NCBI GenBank assembly: GCA_002356515.1
Contig: AP017605.1
Coordinates: 7,115,020-7,179,019 of the forward strand
DNA length: 64,000 bases
Origin: Mesorhizobium loti
GTDB taxonomy: Bacteria > Pseudomonadota > Alphaproteobacteria > Rhizobiales > Rhizobiaceae
Direction of reading: 5' to 3'
Position 1 is the stretch's first letter; each line of letters starts with the position of its first letter. This document shows, piece by piece, positions 55,105-63,906 of the stretch. The notes under the pieces were generated by a model. It searched no databases. It was not told where the DNA came from and worked only from the letters and a program-made list of their open reading frames with translations. A program made the position numbers and the translations under genes.

Positions 55105-58100
55105 TGGCAGCCAGCATCATGAACCAGTACCGCAATTTTGAGGAGCGATTCAGAGGAGACCGGGAATCCATCCTACACACATTTTCCGTGTATCTGCCGC
55201 TCTTGGACGTCATTCATTCCGAGAGCGATGCCGATCCAACTGCGCTTGATCTCGGCTCCGGAAGAGGAGAATGGTGCAGTCTTTTGAAAGGTAGGGGATG
55301 GCTGTGCACTGGGGTCGAGAACAATCCCACGATGATCGCGGAGGCTGAAAGCAAAAACTTTGTATCGGTCAACGCGGATGCTCTCGAATTTGTCAGAAAC
55401 ACGAAGAATGCGAGCTACGATGTCGTTACAGCTTTTCATCTGGTTGAGCATCTCCAAAGCGAATATGCCATAGAGTTGCTGGAGCAGATTTATAGAATAC
55501 TGAAGCCCGGTGGGATTATCATTGTTGAGACGCCAAACCCAGAGAATCTCGCTGTCGCAACTTGGGCGTTCCACATGGATCCGACCCATGTTAGGCCGAT
55601 ACCGCCACCGTTAATGGTCTACTACGCTGAGCTTGCTGGCTTCAGGGCGAACAGGATTCTTAGACTCAACGGCAAACCAGCCGCCGAGGATTTTGGCCCT
55701 ATCCAATCGTTGATAAACACACTGTTTAGCTTGGGACCCGATTATGCGCTGGTCGCGTTGAAACAGTCGGGCCTAGATACAGCCAGAAAATTGAAATTTG
55801 AATCGTATTGCGCATCTGTTCCGCAGCAAGGACCCGCTGACATGCGACGTCTCATGCAATTGGCGGAAGAAGCCGATGCGGTTCATGCTCGTCTTAAAGG
55901 TGTTGAATATGCACTAGAGGAGAACAGGCGTGAACATGCGTCAAAAAACATCGCGGTGGAGAAATTTATAATTGAACAGATGGAAATGAATTATGTGATA
56001 CATTCGCACTTGCAGGAAATAAAGAGCAGGGTGTCAAATATTAACCTCTCCTGGATGGTCACGGAGGCACTCCAAAGAGTGCAACGTCAATCTCGATCAT
56101 CGGCAAAGAGAATTTTTTATAAGAGTAAAAATATATTAAGAACTTACCCGCGCTTGTGGCGTCATCTTGACAGGTCAATTAGGTGTTTTCCGACCCTCCA
56201 CCGCTATCTGGCGCGCGTATCGTCCTACCCTCCTTTGACCGAAGCATATCCAACACTTTTGGAAAAAGGCTTCCTGATTGACTTTCCCGATGTGACGGCC
56301 AAAGGGTTCGAAAATTTCACTGAACGATCCATAAAATTCATTGGCCATTTCAGCGGAACATACAGCCTCGCCTATATCAACCGCAATTTGGCTGAGAAGA
56401 TGTATTCGCTTGGGCTGGGACGGATCAATATCGTCCCATTTCATGGACGACGTGAGGACGCTATTTCGGCCCCAAACGATACATCGACGGCGGTTCTCAC
56501 GCGCATGATGCGGGATGGGTTTGCCGACGAATCCTATATTACCCTTGTTCACCATTTTCCGGTGCTGGATCGCTCGGATGACGACAAGCGCGCCTATATC
56601 ATGTTTTTCTGGGAGGAATCGTCAATCCCGTTCGGAACAATCGAAAAGCTGAATGGCTACGACGCCGTTGTCGCTCCGTCTCGTTTCGTAATGAAAACGC
56701 TGCAGGACAACGGCTGTCGTAGGCCAATCGTTTTGGCGCCGCCGCCCGTCGTGGATATTCCGGCCGCGGAACCGAAATCCCCCCGGGTGTCAGGGGTAAT
56801 CAATCTTCTGCACATCTCTTCCTGCTTTCCTAGGAAAGGTGTCGATCTTCTTCTGTCAGCGTTCGACATCGTTTCGAGAAATAATGACATTCGCTTGACT
56901 ATAAAAACATTTCCAAACGAACACAATAATGTCGATCAGCTCATTTTAGACATCGTGGCTCCCGAATTTCGAAATAATATTCGCGTCATTTTTGATGACT
57001 ATACGACTCTGCAAATGCAGGAACTTTACGATCAATCAGATGCGATAGTCCTGCCATCTAGGGGCGAAGGTTTGAATTTGCCGGCCATCGAAGCGGGACT
57101 TCGTTATCTTCCTGTGGTTGCAACCGGTTTCGGTGGACAAGCGGATTTTCTCTCCGATGAGAACAGCTGGCGAATTCCCTTTCACTTCGTTCCTTCCTCG
57201 TCGCACTTATCCAGCGGTGCATCATTTTGGGTTGAGCCTGACCAAAAGGCATTAGCCTCTATACTCGACGACCTGATCAGCGATTTTGGCGCGGGAGGAA
57301 GCCGCTCGCAGCGACGGGCGCGACTGCTGTTCGACCGGGTGAGTCAGCTTTATGCTTCGGACGATGCGGCCAAGCATTTTTTAGGCGCAATTAACAGAAT
57401 TGAGCAGATAGAGGAGGGTTTTAAGCGACCGCTTGGTTTGACGGTGGTATCGACTTGGCGTGAGCCATGCGGGATTGCAGATTACTCGGATCGTTTGATC
57501 GGCGCTTTACATCTTAAAGATGTTTCAATTGTCGGTCCAAAAAATAAAGTTAGGGAAACTCATGCCTCTACATCAAGTGAGGATGTGAGGGTAACAAGAG
57601 AATGGTTAAAGAACGCCCCAACATCGGGATTTGCCAGCGCGGATATTAGATTATGGAAAGAAGTTGTTTGGTTTCAACATCATTTTGCCTTTTACGAGAT
57701 TGATAGAGAGCTACTGTTAACTGTCAAGGAGCTTAAAGCCTTAGGGAAGGTCGTTTTCATCACGCTACATACTTCGCGGCCAATTCTACAATTTGATTCG
57801 GCGCGACGGAGCACTGTTGTAGAAACCCTGAAGCTGTTTGATCGAGTCATCGTGCATACAGTGACTGACCTCAACAATTTGGGTCAATGCGGGCTGGGTC
57901 ACAACGTGACAGTTATGCCGCAGGGCATTCCATATCGCGGCAACACCCGCCCTGCAGAGAGATTGACCAAGCGGATCGGATCCTTTGGCTTCTTGTACCA
58001 ACACAAGAATGTGAGGGCATTAATCGAGGGGTTTGCGAAATTTATCGCGGCCCGACACGATGGCGAACAATTCAGGCTGTGTCTGCTGAATGCTGTTCGC

Positions 58101-58547
58101 ACGGATTCCAATTCGAAGGAGGAGCTTGAAAATTGCAAGAAAATGATAAGAACCATGGGTCTTGAAGATCAAGTAGAGCTGTACCCGGATTACCTTGAAG
58201 AAGCGAAGGTTGAGGAAATGCTTTCGGAGTGTGACTTGGTCGTACTTCCCTACTTGGATAATCCAGAATCTTCCAGCGCCGCTGTCAGGACCGCTTTGGC
58301 TGCCTGCGCGTTTGTAGCCACATCTCCTGCACACCTGTTCGATGAGGTTCGCGGGATAACGATCGGGTTGAACGGCTTCGCCCCCTCGAATATTGCAACC
58401 GCCTTACGTGAATTCTATGACGATCCCAGAGGGTCCAATCTCGAGAATATCGCCAAGCGTCGATTGGAGTGGGTGGAAGAGAACAGTTGGGAACGGATAG
58501 GGCAACGCTCATTGGCGATGATGCTAGGCGCTAGAGCTGAGGTCTGA
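55104..58547 (+). CDS. Chain-terminator-type methyltransferase / coiled coil / double GT4 fusion
   Basis: 1147 residues in one frame. Residues 8-230 are a class I SAM methyltransferase of the WbdD-like kind (YRNFEERFRGDRESI, LDLGSGRGEW at 48-57, HLVEHLQSEYA). Residues 245-320 are a predicted coiled coil. The first GT4 domain (about 395-760) contains LLHISSCFPRKGVDLLLSA and PSRGEGLNLPAIEAGLRYLP near 650. The second (about 772-1140) has SFGFLYQHKNVRALIEGF and a donor motif LPYLDNPESSSAAVRTALA lacking the usual Glu pair. ATG 55104 overlaps the FkbM stop. Base composition is visibly AT-richer than the flanks. Predicted role: polymerising a glycan and ending it by methylation before export by Wzm/Wzt. 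Confidence 0.85.
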   Translation: MAASIMNQYRNFEERFRGDRESILHTFSVYLPLLDVIHSESDADPTALDLGSGRGEWCSLLKGRGWLCTGVENNPTMIAEAESKNFVSVNADALEFVRNTKNASYDVVTAFHLVEHLQSEYAIELLEQIYRILKPGGIIIVETPNPENLAVATWAFHMDPTHVRPIPPPLMVYYAELAGFRANRILRLNGKPAAEDFGPIQSLINTLFSLGPDYALVALKQSGLDTARKLKFESYCASVPQQGPADMRRLMQLAEEADAVHARLKGVEYALEENRREHASKNIAVEKFIIEQMEMNYVIHSHLQEIKSRVSNINLSWMVTEALQRVQRQSRSSAKRIFYKSKNILRTYPRLWRHLDRSIRCFPTLHRYLARVSSYPPLTEAYPTLLEKGFLIDFPDVTAKGFENFTERSIKFIGHFSGTYSLAYINRNLAEKMYSLGLGRINIVPFHGRREDAISAPNDTSTAVLTRMMRDGFADESYITLVHHFPVLDRSDDDKRAYIMFFWEESSIPFGTIEKLNGYDAVVAPSRFVMKTLQDNGCRRPIVLAPPPVVDIPAAEPKSPRVSGVINLLHISSCFPRKGVDLLLSAFDIVSRNNDIRLTIKTFPNEHNNVDQLILDIVAPEFRNNIRVIFDDYTTLQMQELYDQSDAIVLPSRGEGLNLPAIEAGLRYLPVVATGFGGQADFLSDENSWRIPFHFVPSSSHLSSGASFWVEPDQKALASILDDLISDFGAGGSRSQRRARLLFDRVSQLYASDDAAKHFLGAINRIEQIEEGFKRPLGLTVVSTWREPCGIADYSDRLIGALHLKDVSIVGPKNKVRETHASTSSEDVRVTREWLKNAPTSGFASADIRLWKEVVWFQHHFAFYEIDRELLLTVKELKALGKVVFITLHTSRPILQFDSARRSTVVETLKLFDRVIVHTVTDLNNLGQCGLGHNVTVMPQGIPYRGNTRPAERLTKRIGSFGFLYQHKNVRALIEGFAKFIAARHDGEQFRLCLLNAVRTDSNSKEELENCKKMIRTMGLEDQVELYPDYLEEAKVEEMLSECDLVVLPYLDNPESSSAAVRTALAACAFVATSPAHLFDEVRGITIGLNGFAPSNIATALREFYDDPRGSNLENIAKRRLEWVEENSWERIGQRSLAMMLGARAEV

Positions 58548-58975
58548 GATTGTCAGTATAGGCGGCAGCCGCCAATAATTCCCCCGGTCCGGTTGCCGCT
58601 GAAATGTCCTACCTGCTTCCGGAGATAGGCTTGAGAATCGGCATCGATGGCAGGAATCTCGGCTCATCCACCGATCGAATCGGCCGGTTCGTCCACAATT
58701 CCACCCGACTGGCCGCAGCTTTGTGCTCGCAAGGATAGGCGGTTCGGTCTCTCGAAGCCGGTGGCGCGATAAAGCGGGGAGCATAGCCCGGCCCCTGACG
58801 CTCTGCCCAACCGGAAATCAAAAAAAGCTCTGGCGATGGCTGCAACTCCACGCTATGCGATGATTGCAGCGGGGGCTGAGGATTAGAACTTCGAAACGGG
58901 CGATCGGTGAGGGATGTCATTCGATCGCGCGAGGCTGTAATGTTCGAATCCTTGCCTGGAGTATAGTACTGGCCA
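58548..58975. other. Gap before capD-like gene, holding a GT4 stub
   Basis: The 428-bp region contains the GT4 start remnant at 58631-58738. The rest shows only overlapping, repetitive-looking frames on the minus strand that I do not believe. The leader of the following gene lies in its last 100 bp. Confidence 0.55.
58631..58738 (+). pseudogene. Truncated GT4 glycosyltransferase start with nonsense codon
   Basis: From TTG 58631 the frame reads RIGIDGRNLGSS then TDRIGRFVHNSTRLAAALCSQG and stops at TAG 58736. This is the GT4 N-terminus seen in KIGIDARNLVPGLTGIGRYV at 51904. Past the stop the same frame continues AVRSLEAGGAIKRGA before the next stop, so TAG may have arisen from TGG in a once longer gene. 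Confidence 0.7.
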
Positions 58976-60964
58976 ATGACTTCCTATGTAAAAGCCGTAT
59001 CCGGAAGTCGGCCGAAGATGCGGCGCGCCTTCATCATGGTCCAGGATATGGCTATGGTCCTGGTCGCGGTGGCGCTTAGTCTCGTCCTCTCCAGGTCAGA
59101 CCTTTCGTTCGATGCATTCTCCTACGAAGGCTTTGTCACCTGGGCAGGGGTCGTTCTCATCAGCCACCTGCTGTTCAGATATTGTGGTCTCTACACCACG
59201 ATCTGGCGCTTTGCCTCGACCCCGGACTTTTTCAACATTCTGAAGAGCTGCGCGATTCTGACGGTTGTGCTTTATACCGTTTCGCTGATGTCTCGTTTCC
59301 TCCAGCCCGTGGCTGGCCTCAACGAGCGCCAATTCATCGTCTTCTTCCTCGTTTCCTTCACCATTATATCGGCGCCTCGGCTGTTCTACCGATTTCTTCG
59401 CGACGGCGCGAGCTGGGGCATCCTCACCCAGAAGGCCAATAAAACGCAGGCCAAGCGGGCGCTGTTCGTCGGTCGGCTTGGCGAGGCCGACCTGATCATT
59501 CGCTTCACACGCACGGCAGAGCCGGCCGACTATTCCATCGCCGGCATCATGGCGACCGAGCGCGGCGCTCCGTTGGGCACACGGATTCAAGGTGTTCCCG
59601 TGGTGGCGTCCCGACCGCGCCTGATCGATGTGCTGGAGGACTTCGCCGCCGGCACCAAGAGCATCGACCTGCTTATTTTCGGCAGCGGCGTCGAGCATGA
59701 GATCGAGGAATATTCCGAGCTTGTGCGTGTCGCCCGCCATGGCGGCATAGCCGTCGTACAGTTCTCGAGGCTTTCGCAACTGGGGCAGGAGGGAAAGATC
59801 GTTCTCGACGAAGTCGAGATGGAAACGATCCTGCGCCGTCCGACGGTGCCGTCCGACATCGAACGCATTGGCGCTTTCGTCGGCGGCAAGCGCGTCCTGG
59901 TGACCGGAGGCGCAGGGTCTATCGGCCGCACACTGGTCAAGCGGTCGCTGGAGCTGGGGGCAGGGGCGGTGCTGGTCGCCGACAATTCCGAGTTCGGCAT
60001 CTTCCAGTTGAGCCAGTATGTCGACGAGAAGGACCATGAACGCCTGAAGGTCCGCATTGTCGATGTCGCGGACCGGCGCCAGATGACGCGTGTCGTCACG
60101 GAATTCAAACCGGACATCATCTTCCATGCCGCTGCGCTCAAGCACGTTCCGCTGCTCGAGGAAAACTGGGAATCGGCCATCCAGACCAATGTTTTCGGCA
60201 CGCTTGTCTGCGCTGAGGTTGCCGCCAAATGCGGCGTTCCGCAGTTCCTGCTCATCTCGAGCGACAAGGCCGTGGATCCGACCTCGGTGCTTGGCATCAC
60301 CAAGAGAGCGGCCGAGCAGCTCGTCAGCTCCCTGCACGAAAGCCATGCAATCGTGGCAGATGGGCGCCGTTCCGGCACCAAGTTCATAGCCGTGCGGTTC
60401 GGCAATGTGTTTGGCTCCAATGGTTCGGTGGCGACCATCTTCCAGGCACAGATCGAGGCTGGCGGCCCGGTCACGATTACCGATCGACGCATGACCCGCT
60501 ATTTCATGACGGTGGCGGAAGCTGTCGACCTCGTCATCATGGCCGCCGCTGACGCACAGTCGCGTAACGGCAAGGACGATTATGCCATCTACATGCTGGA
60601 CATGGGCAAACCCGTGCCGATTCTCGAAGTCGCGGAAACCATGATCCGCATGGCCGGCAAGACGCCCTATGCGGATATCCCGATCCGCTTCACCGGCATC
60701 AGGCCCGGCGAGAAGCTGCATGAGACGCTGCAGGGCGCCAATGAAGAGATCGTCACGCTCGACATCGCCAAGATCTTCGGTCTCAGGACCGATGTCGTGG
60801 CGTGGCCGGCGATTCAGGCCGCACTGGCTGCGCTGCAGGCGGCAATGAAGAACCAGGACAAGGCTTCCGCCCTTGCCGTGTTGGCGGAGCTCCATCGGCC
60901 GGAGACATCAGCGCCAGACACGCGGCAGGAAACTGGCTCGAGAACAGTCGGGCAAGCAGGTTAG
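58976..60964 (+). CDS. CapD/WbpM-like nucleoside-diphosphate-sugar 4,6-dehydratase or epimerase
   Basis: 662 residues. Four membrane helices occupy about 18-120. An NAD-binding domain of the CoA-binding type follows (AKRALFVGRLGEADL). The large C-terminal SDR domain opens with VLVTGGAGSIGRTLVKRSL, has HAAALKHVPLLEENW, SSDKAVDPTSVLG and the membrane-distal IRPGEKLHETL motif. Members convert UDP-GlcNAc to UDP-4-keto-6-deoxy sugars for Wzy-dependent O antigens. The sugar-phosphate transferase follows after about 85 bp. Confidence 0.92.
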   Translation: MTSYVKAVSGSRPKMRRAFIMVQDMAMVLVAVALSLVLSRSDLSFDAFSYEGFVTWAGVVLISHLLFRYCGLYTTIWRFASTPDFFNILKSCAILTVVLYTVSLMSRFLQPVAGLNERQFIVFFLVSFTIISAPRLFYRFLRDGASWGILTQKANKTQAKRALFVGRLGEADLIIRFTRTAEPADYSIAGIMATERGAPLGTRIQGVPVVASRPRLIDVLEDFAAGTKSIDLLIFGSGVEHEIEEYSELVRVARHGGIAVVQFSRLSQLGQEGKIVLDEVEMETILRRPTVPSDIERIGAFVGGKRVLVTGGAGSIGRTLVKRSLELGAGAVLVADNSEFGIFQLSQYVDEKDHERLKVRIVDVADRRQMTRVVTEFKPDIIFHAAALKHVPLLEENWESAIQTNVFGTLVCAEVAAKCGVPQFLLISSDKAVDPTSVLGITKRAAEQLVSSLHESHAIVADGRRSGTKFIAVRFGNVFGSNGSVATIFQAQIEAGGPVTITDRRMTRYFMTVAEAVDLVIMAAADAQSRNGKDDYAIYMLDMGKPVPILEVAETMIRMAGKTPYADIPIRFTGIRPGEKLHETLQGANEEIVTLDIAKIFGLRTDVVAWPAIQAALAALQAAMKNQDKASALAVLAELHRPETSAPDTRQETGSRTVGQAG

Positions 60965-61048
60965 AGACGTTGCAGCTGACGGTTGAACGGCGAGATCTTC
61001 CTGGGATATCGATCCCGCGCTGGCGGTTTTAATGATCCGGGGAAGGCT

Positions 61049-61597
61049 GTGAAGCGACTGAAGCGAGCCTTCGATCTCGTCGCGACAGCCCTGCTGTTGC
61101 TGGTGACGTCGCCTGTTCTATTGCTCTGCGCGCTTGCGGTGCGGGCATCGTCGCCCGGTCCGGTGATCTTTTCGCAAACGCGGGTCGGCCGCGATGGTGT
61201 GTTGTTTCGCTGCCACAAGTTGCGGACGATGGTCCAGGGAACGCCGTCCTTGCCCTCGCACGAAGCGCCGGCGAATGCCGTGACCGCGGTCGGAAAGACC
61301 TTGCGGAAGTTCAAGCTCGATGAGCTGCCGCAATTCTGGAATGTTCTCAAGGGCGAGATGAGCCTGGTCGGGCCGCGCCCTTGTCTGCCGACACAGACGG
61401 AACTGATCGAGCGTCGCAGGCGGCTGGGGGTTTTGGCAGTACGTCCGGGCATTACCGGCATGGCCCAGATCAGGGGCATCGACATGTCGAACCCACAGCT
61501 TCTGGCCGAAACGGATGCCGCCTATCTCAAGGCGGCATCGTTCTGGCTCGACCTTCGCATCCTGTTTGGAACGCTCTATCGCAACGGCGGCGATTGA
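61049..61597 (+). CDS. Initiating sugar-phosphate transferase, PglC/WcaJ C-terminal type
   Basis: 182 residues. It comprises a single reentrant membrane helix (LVATALLLLVTSPVLLLCAL) and the catalytic domain with SPGPVIFSQTRVGRDG, CHKLRTM, KFKLDELPQFWNVLKGEMSL and VGPRP. This short form, without the N-terminal four-helix domain, is the PglC-type monotopic phosphoglycosyltransferase that loads the first sugar on undecaprenyl phosphate. I take GTG 61049 because the family begins KRLFDL-like; TTG 60983 in the same frame is an alternative. Its end overlaps the opposing epimerase gene by 22 bp. Confidence 0.9.
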   Translation: MKRLKRAFDLVATALLLLVTSPVLLLCALAVRASSPGPVIFSQTRVGRDGVLFRCHKLRTMVQGTPSLPSHEAPANAVTAVGKTLRKFKLDELPQFWNVLKGEMSLVGPRPCLPTQTELIERRRRLGVLAVRPGITGMAQIRGIDMSNPQLLAETDAAYLKAASFWLDLRILFGTLYRNGGD

Positions 61598-62529
61598 GCG
61601 TTTTCGAGCCGCGCTATCTCGGCCAGCCGCTCCAGCGTGCCGGTTTCCGGCAGCCAGCCTTCCGATACGAGCAGGGAAGGGTCGCATATCTGTGTCGCGG
61701 TCAAGCTGTCCCAGGACGTCCGCTTGCCCAACAGGATCGCGGCTGCCCGCAACGGCCCGGCCGGCACGGCTACCAGGCGCGTCGGCCGTCCGAAACCGCT
61801 GCGAAAGGCGCCGACGATGTCAGCGATCGAAACCGGCGGCACATCGCCGGCAACATAGATCGGGCACAGCGGCCCCGAATGGCTGAGCAGATGCCACACC
61901 GCGCCTGCCGCCGATTGCGACGACAACAGCGAGCGGGTTCCCGTCAGCGCGCCTGCCGGCAACGGCAGAGCCGTGTCGGCCAGGCGCATCAGTGTCGCCA
62001 GGTTTCCTTTCATGCCGCTCCCGTAGACCGGAGGCAGCCGCAGCACGGCGGCGTCGGAACGGCCATGCGACGCATAGGTGTCCAGCACTCTGATCTCTGC
62101 TTCGCGCTTCGAGCGCCCATAGGCGCATTGCGGATCGGGTATCGTGTCCGCGTCGATCGTTGCGCTGACGCGCGCGCCGATCACGGCCCGGATCGAGGAG
62201 AGCTGGATAAACCGTCCGCTTGCCTGTTCGGCCGCCGCTTGCGCCAACCGTGCGCTCAATTCCGCATTGGCCTGCCGAAAATCGGCGTCGGTGGCATTGC
62301 CTTCATCATTGTTCAGACCCGCGCAATGGACGACATCCGTAACGTCCCTGGTAAGCGCCAGGAAGGCAGCCGTCGGCGCATCGAAACCGGGCATCTGCAC
62401 GGCGTCATGTCCGGGACCAAGCCTCTCCGGGTGGCGGGACGCGAGGCGGAGCTCGGCGCCGGCCTTTCGAAGCTGGCTGACCACCTGACGGCCGATAAAG
62501 CCCGTCGCGCCTGTGACCAGGACTTTCAT
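61576..62529 (-). CDS. NAD-dependent epimerase/dehydratase-like short SDR
   Basis: 317 residues: VTGATGFIGRQVVSQL at the N-terminus, QLSSIRAVIGARV and YGRSKREAEIRVL for catalytic Ser/Tyr/Lys, then LPPVYGSGMKGNLATLM. It resembles the UDP-GlcNAc 4-epimerase-like genes next to capD/sugar transferase pairs (WbpV-like). Likely it supplies the nucleotide sugar for the transferase on the other strand. It is 18 bp downstream of the ligase-like gene. Confidence 0.85.
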   Translation of the reverse strand: MKVLVTGATGFIGRQVVSQLRKAGAELRLASRHPERLGPGHDAVQMPGFDAPTAAFLALTRDVTDVVHCAGLNNDEGNATDADFRQANAELSARLAQAAAEQASGRFIQLSSIRAVIGARVSATIDADTIPDPQCAYGRSKREAEIRVLDTYASHGRSDAAVLRLPPVYGSGMKGNLATLMRLADTALPLPAGALTGTRSLLSSQSAAGAVWHLLSHSGPLCPIYVAGDVPPVSIADIVGAFRSGFGRPTRLVAVPAGPLRAAAILLGKRTSWDSLTATQICDPSLLVSEGWLPETGTLERLAEIARLENAQSPPLR

Positions 62530-62547
62530 CGCCTTTGCCCTGAACGC

Positions 62548-63906
62548 CTATTGGGTGACGGATGGACGCATCTGCTCTTCCATCGTCGGCGAAAGGATTG
62601 GGTCTTCCGCCACCGGCGCCAGCTCTCGTTCGTCCGTCATCGGCGCAAGTGCCTGGTCTTGCGGCAATGGAGCCTGACGTCCGGAGGCGAGATACGTTCC
62701 CGACACCAGGAAGACCATCAGCATCGAGTCCAGAATGTCGTGGCCGACCAGGATGCCTGTCATTCCGGCCGTGAGATAGGTGATCACCACGATGACAATC
62801 ATGGTGGCGCCGAACCGCTCGATCGCATCGGTGCTGTTTCGCAGGACCAAGGCGGCATTCCTGGCGGCAACGACAAAGATTGCCGCCAGCGTCACCGCGC
62901 CCAGGATTCCCGCCTGCACCAAGGCGGTCAGGAAGCCGTTGTGGAAATGGCTGAAGCCTGCATCCATTCCGAACTGATCGCGGAAGCCCTGTTTTATCAA
63001 GGTCTGGGTGGCACCCACTCCATGTCCGAACAGGGGCATCTCACGAAACGCCTTCAGACCGATATCCCACACGGCGAATCGCAATCCGATGGGCGTCGTG
63101 TAGTCACCATGGGTGGCGAGCGCGTCCAGGTCGGAGCGCAGAAAGTCGACACGCCCGGATATCGTCTGGAAACCGACGGCCGCGATCACGGCGCCGACCG
63201 CCACCAGCAGCACCAGCAGGCGAATGGCATTCCTTCCTTTCAGCCTCTGTTGGTTGATCAGCAGGACGGCGATGCCGGCGATGAGCAGCGACAGCCAGAT
63301 AATGCGCGTACCGGAGTAGATGATGGCGATCGTTCCGCCAAGGGCTGCGCAGATGAGGGCGTTCCTGTGTCTCTCGATACCCGACAAGGCACCAGCCACA
63401 CAGACCATTACGGCAAGGCAAAGCACCTCTGCGAACACTATCGCATTGCCGGCCCCGCCCTTGGCCCTCATCCCCAGCCAATATTGCTGGATAACGGCCA
63501 GCAGCAGCGCGACGAAACAGGCGGCCAGGCTGCTGAGCACGATGATGCGGACGAGCGTGGTTTTCTGCGTGATGCTCCAGGTTGAATAGGAGATCGGGAA
63601 AAGCAGGAAGGTCACGAGCGGAATAAGGCGTGGTGCATCCCGGACGATCGCATTGTTGACAATGGACGCCACGATATTGGCCGTGCAGTAGGCATAGATC
63701 GCGATCGTCAGCGCCATCATCGCCCTGTCGATGTTGAAGCGCCTCTTCTTCAAGGCTATCAACAGGACGGACCACAGGCCGCCGCCATTGAACACGAAGC
63801 TGACCAGCGATCCCAGGACCGGTGGAAAAAAGAAGCAAAGAATGGAGAAGTAGATATTGATCCGCGACGGCGTAAGTTGCGGTCTGATGGACGAAAGCCG
63901 GTTCAA
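62548..63906 (-). CDS. O-antigen ligase/polymerase-like membrane protein
   Basis: 452 residues with about eleven hydrophobic segments and a large periplasmic loop containing RDQFGMDAGFSHFHNGFLTALV, which matches the Wzy_C signature (H-N) of the WaaL/Wzy superfamily. The C-terminal tail carries three 9-residue repeats, LAPMTDERE, LAPVAEDPI and LSPTMEEQM, in the cytoplasm or periplasm. The start is TTG 63906. Which of polymerase or ligase it is cannot be told from sequence; with the PglC-type transferase, polymerase is reasonable. Confidence 0.85.
   Translation of the reverse strand: MNRLSSIRPQLTPSRINIYFSILCFFFPPVLGSLVSFVFNGGGLWSVLLIALKKRRFNIDRAMMALTIAIYAYCTANIVASIVNNAIVRDAPRLIPLVTFLLFPISYSTWSITQKTTLVRIIVLSSLAACFVALLLAVIQQYWLGMRAKGGAGNAIVFAEVLCLAVMVCVAGALSGIERHRNALICAALGGTIAIIYSGTRIIWLSLLIAGIAVLLINQQRLKGRNAIRLLVLLVAVGAVIAAVGFQTISGRVDFLRSDLDALATHGDYTTPIGLRFAVWDIGLKAFREMPLFGHGVGATQTLIKQGFRDQFGMDAGFSHFHNGFLTALVQAGILGAVTLAAIFVVAARNAALVLRNSTDAIERFGATMIVIVVITYLTAGMTGILVGHDILDSMLMVFLVSGTYLASGRQAPLPQDQALAPMTDERELAPVAEDPILSPTMEEQMRPSVTQ
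62569..62649 (-). repeat. Coding repeat: three 27-bp units in the tail of the ligase-like gene
   Basis: Residues about 420-446 read as three nine-residue units with an L-x-P core and acidic ends. The tail is outside the membrane domain and differs in composition from it, so it may be a recently expanded linker. Confidence 0.5.

Noticed and set aside
59096..60895. A 599-codon minus-strand frame
   Set aside because: Antisense to the CapD-like gene, which has clear family motifs; the minus frame has none.
61381..63585. A 734-codon open frame on the plus strand
   Set aside because: It lies antisense to the epimerase and ligase-like genes and its translation is low-complexity and His/Arg/Gln-rich; it is the usual antisense shadow of GC-rich coding DNA.
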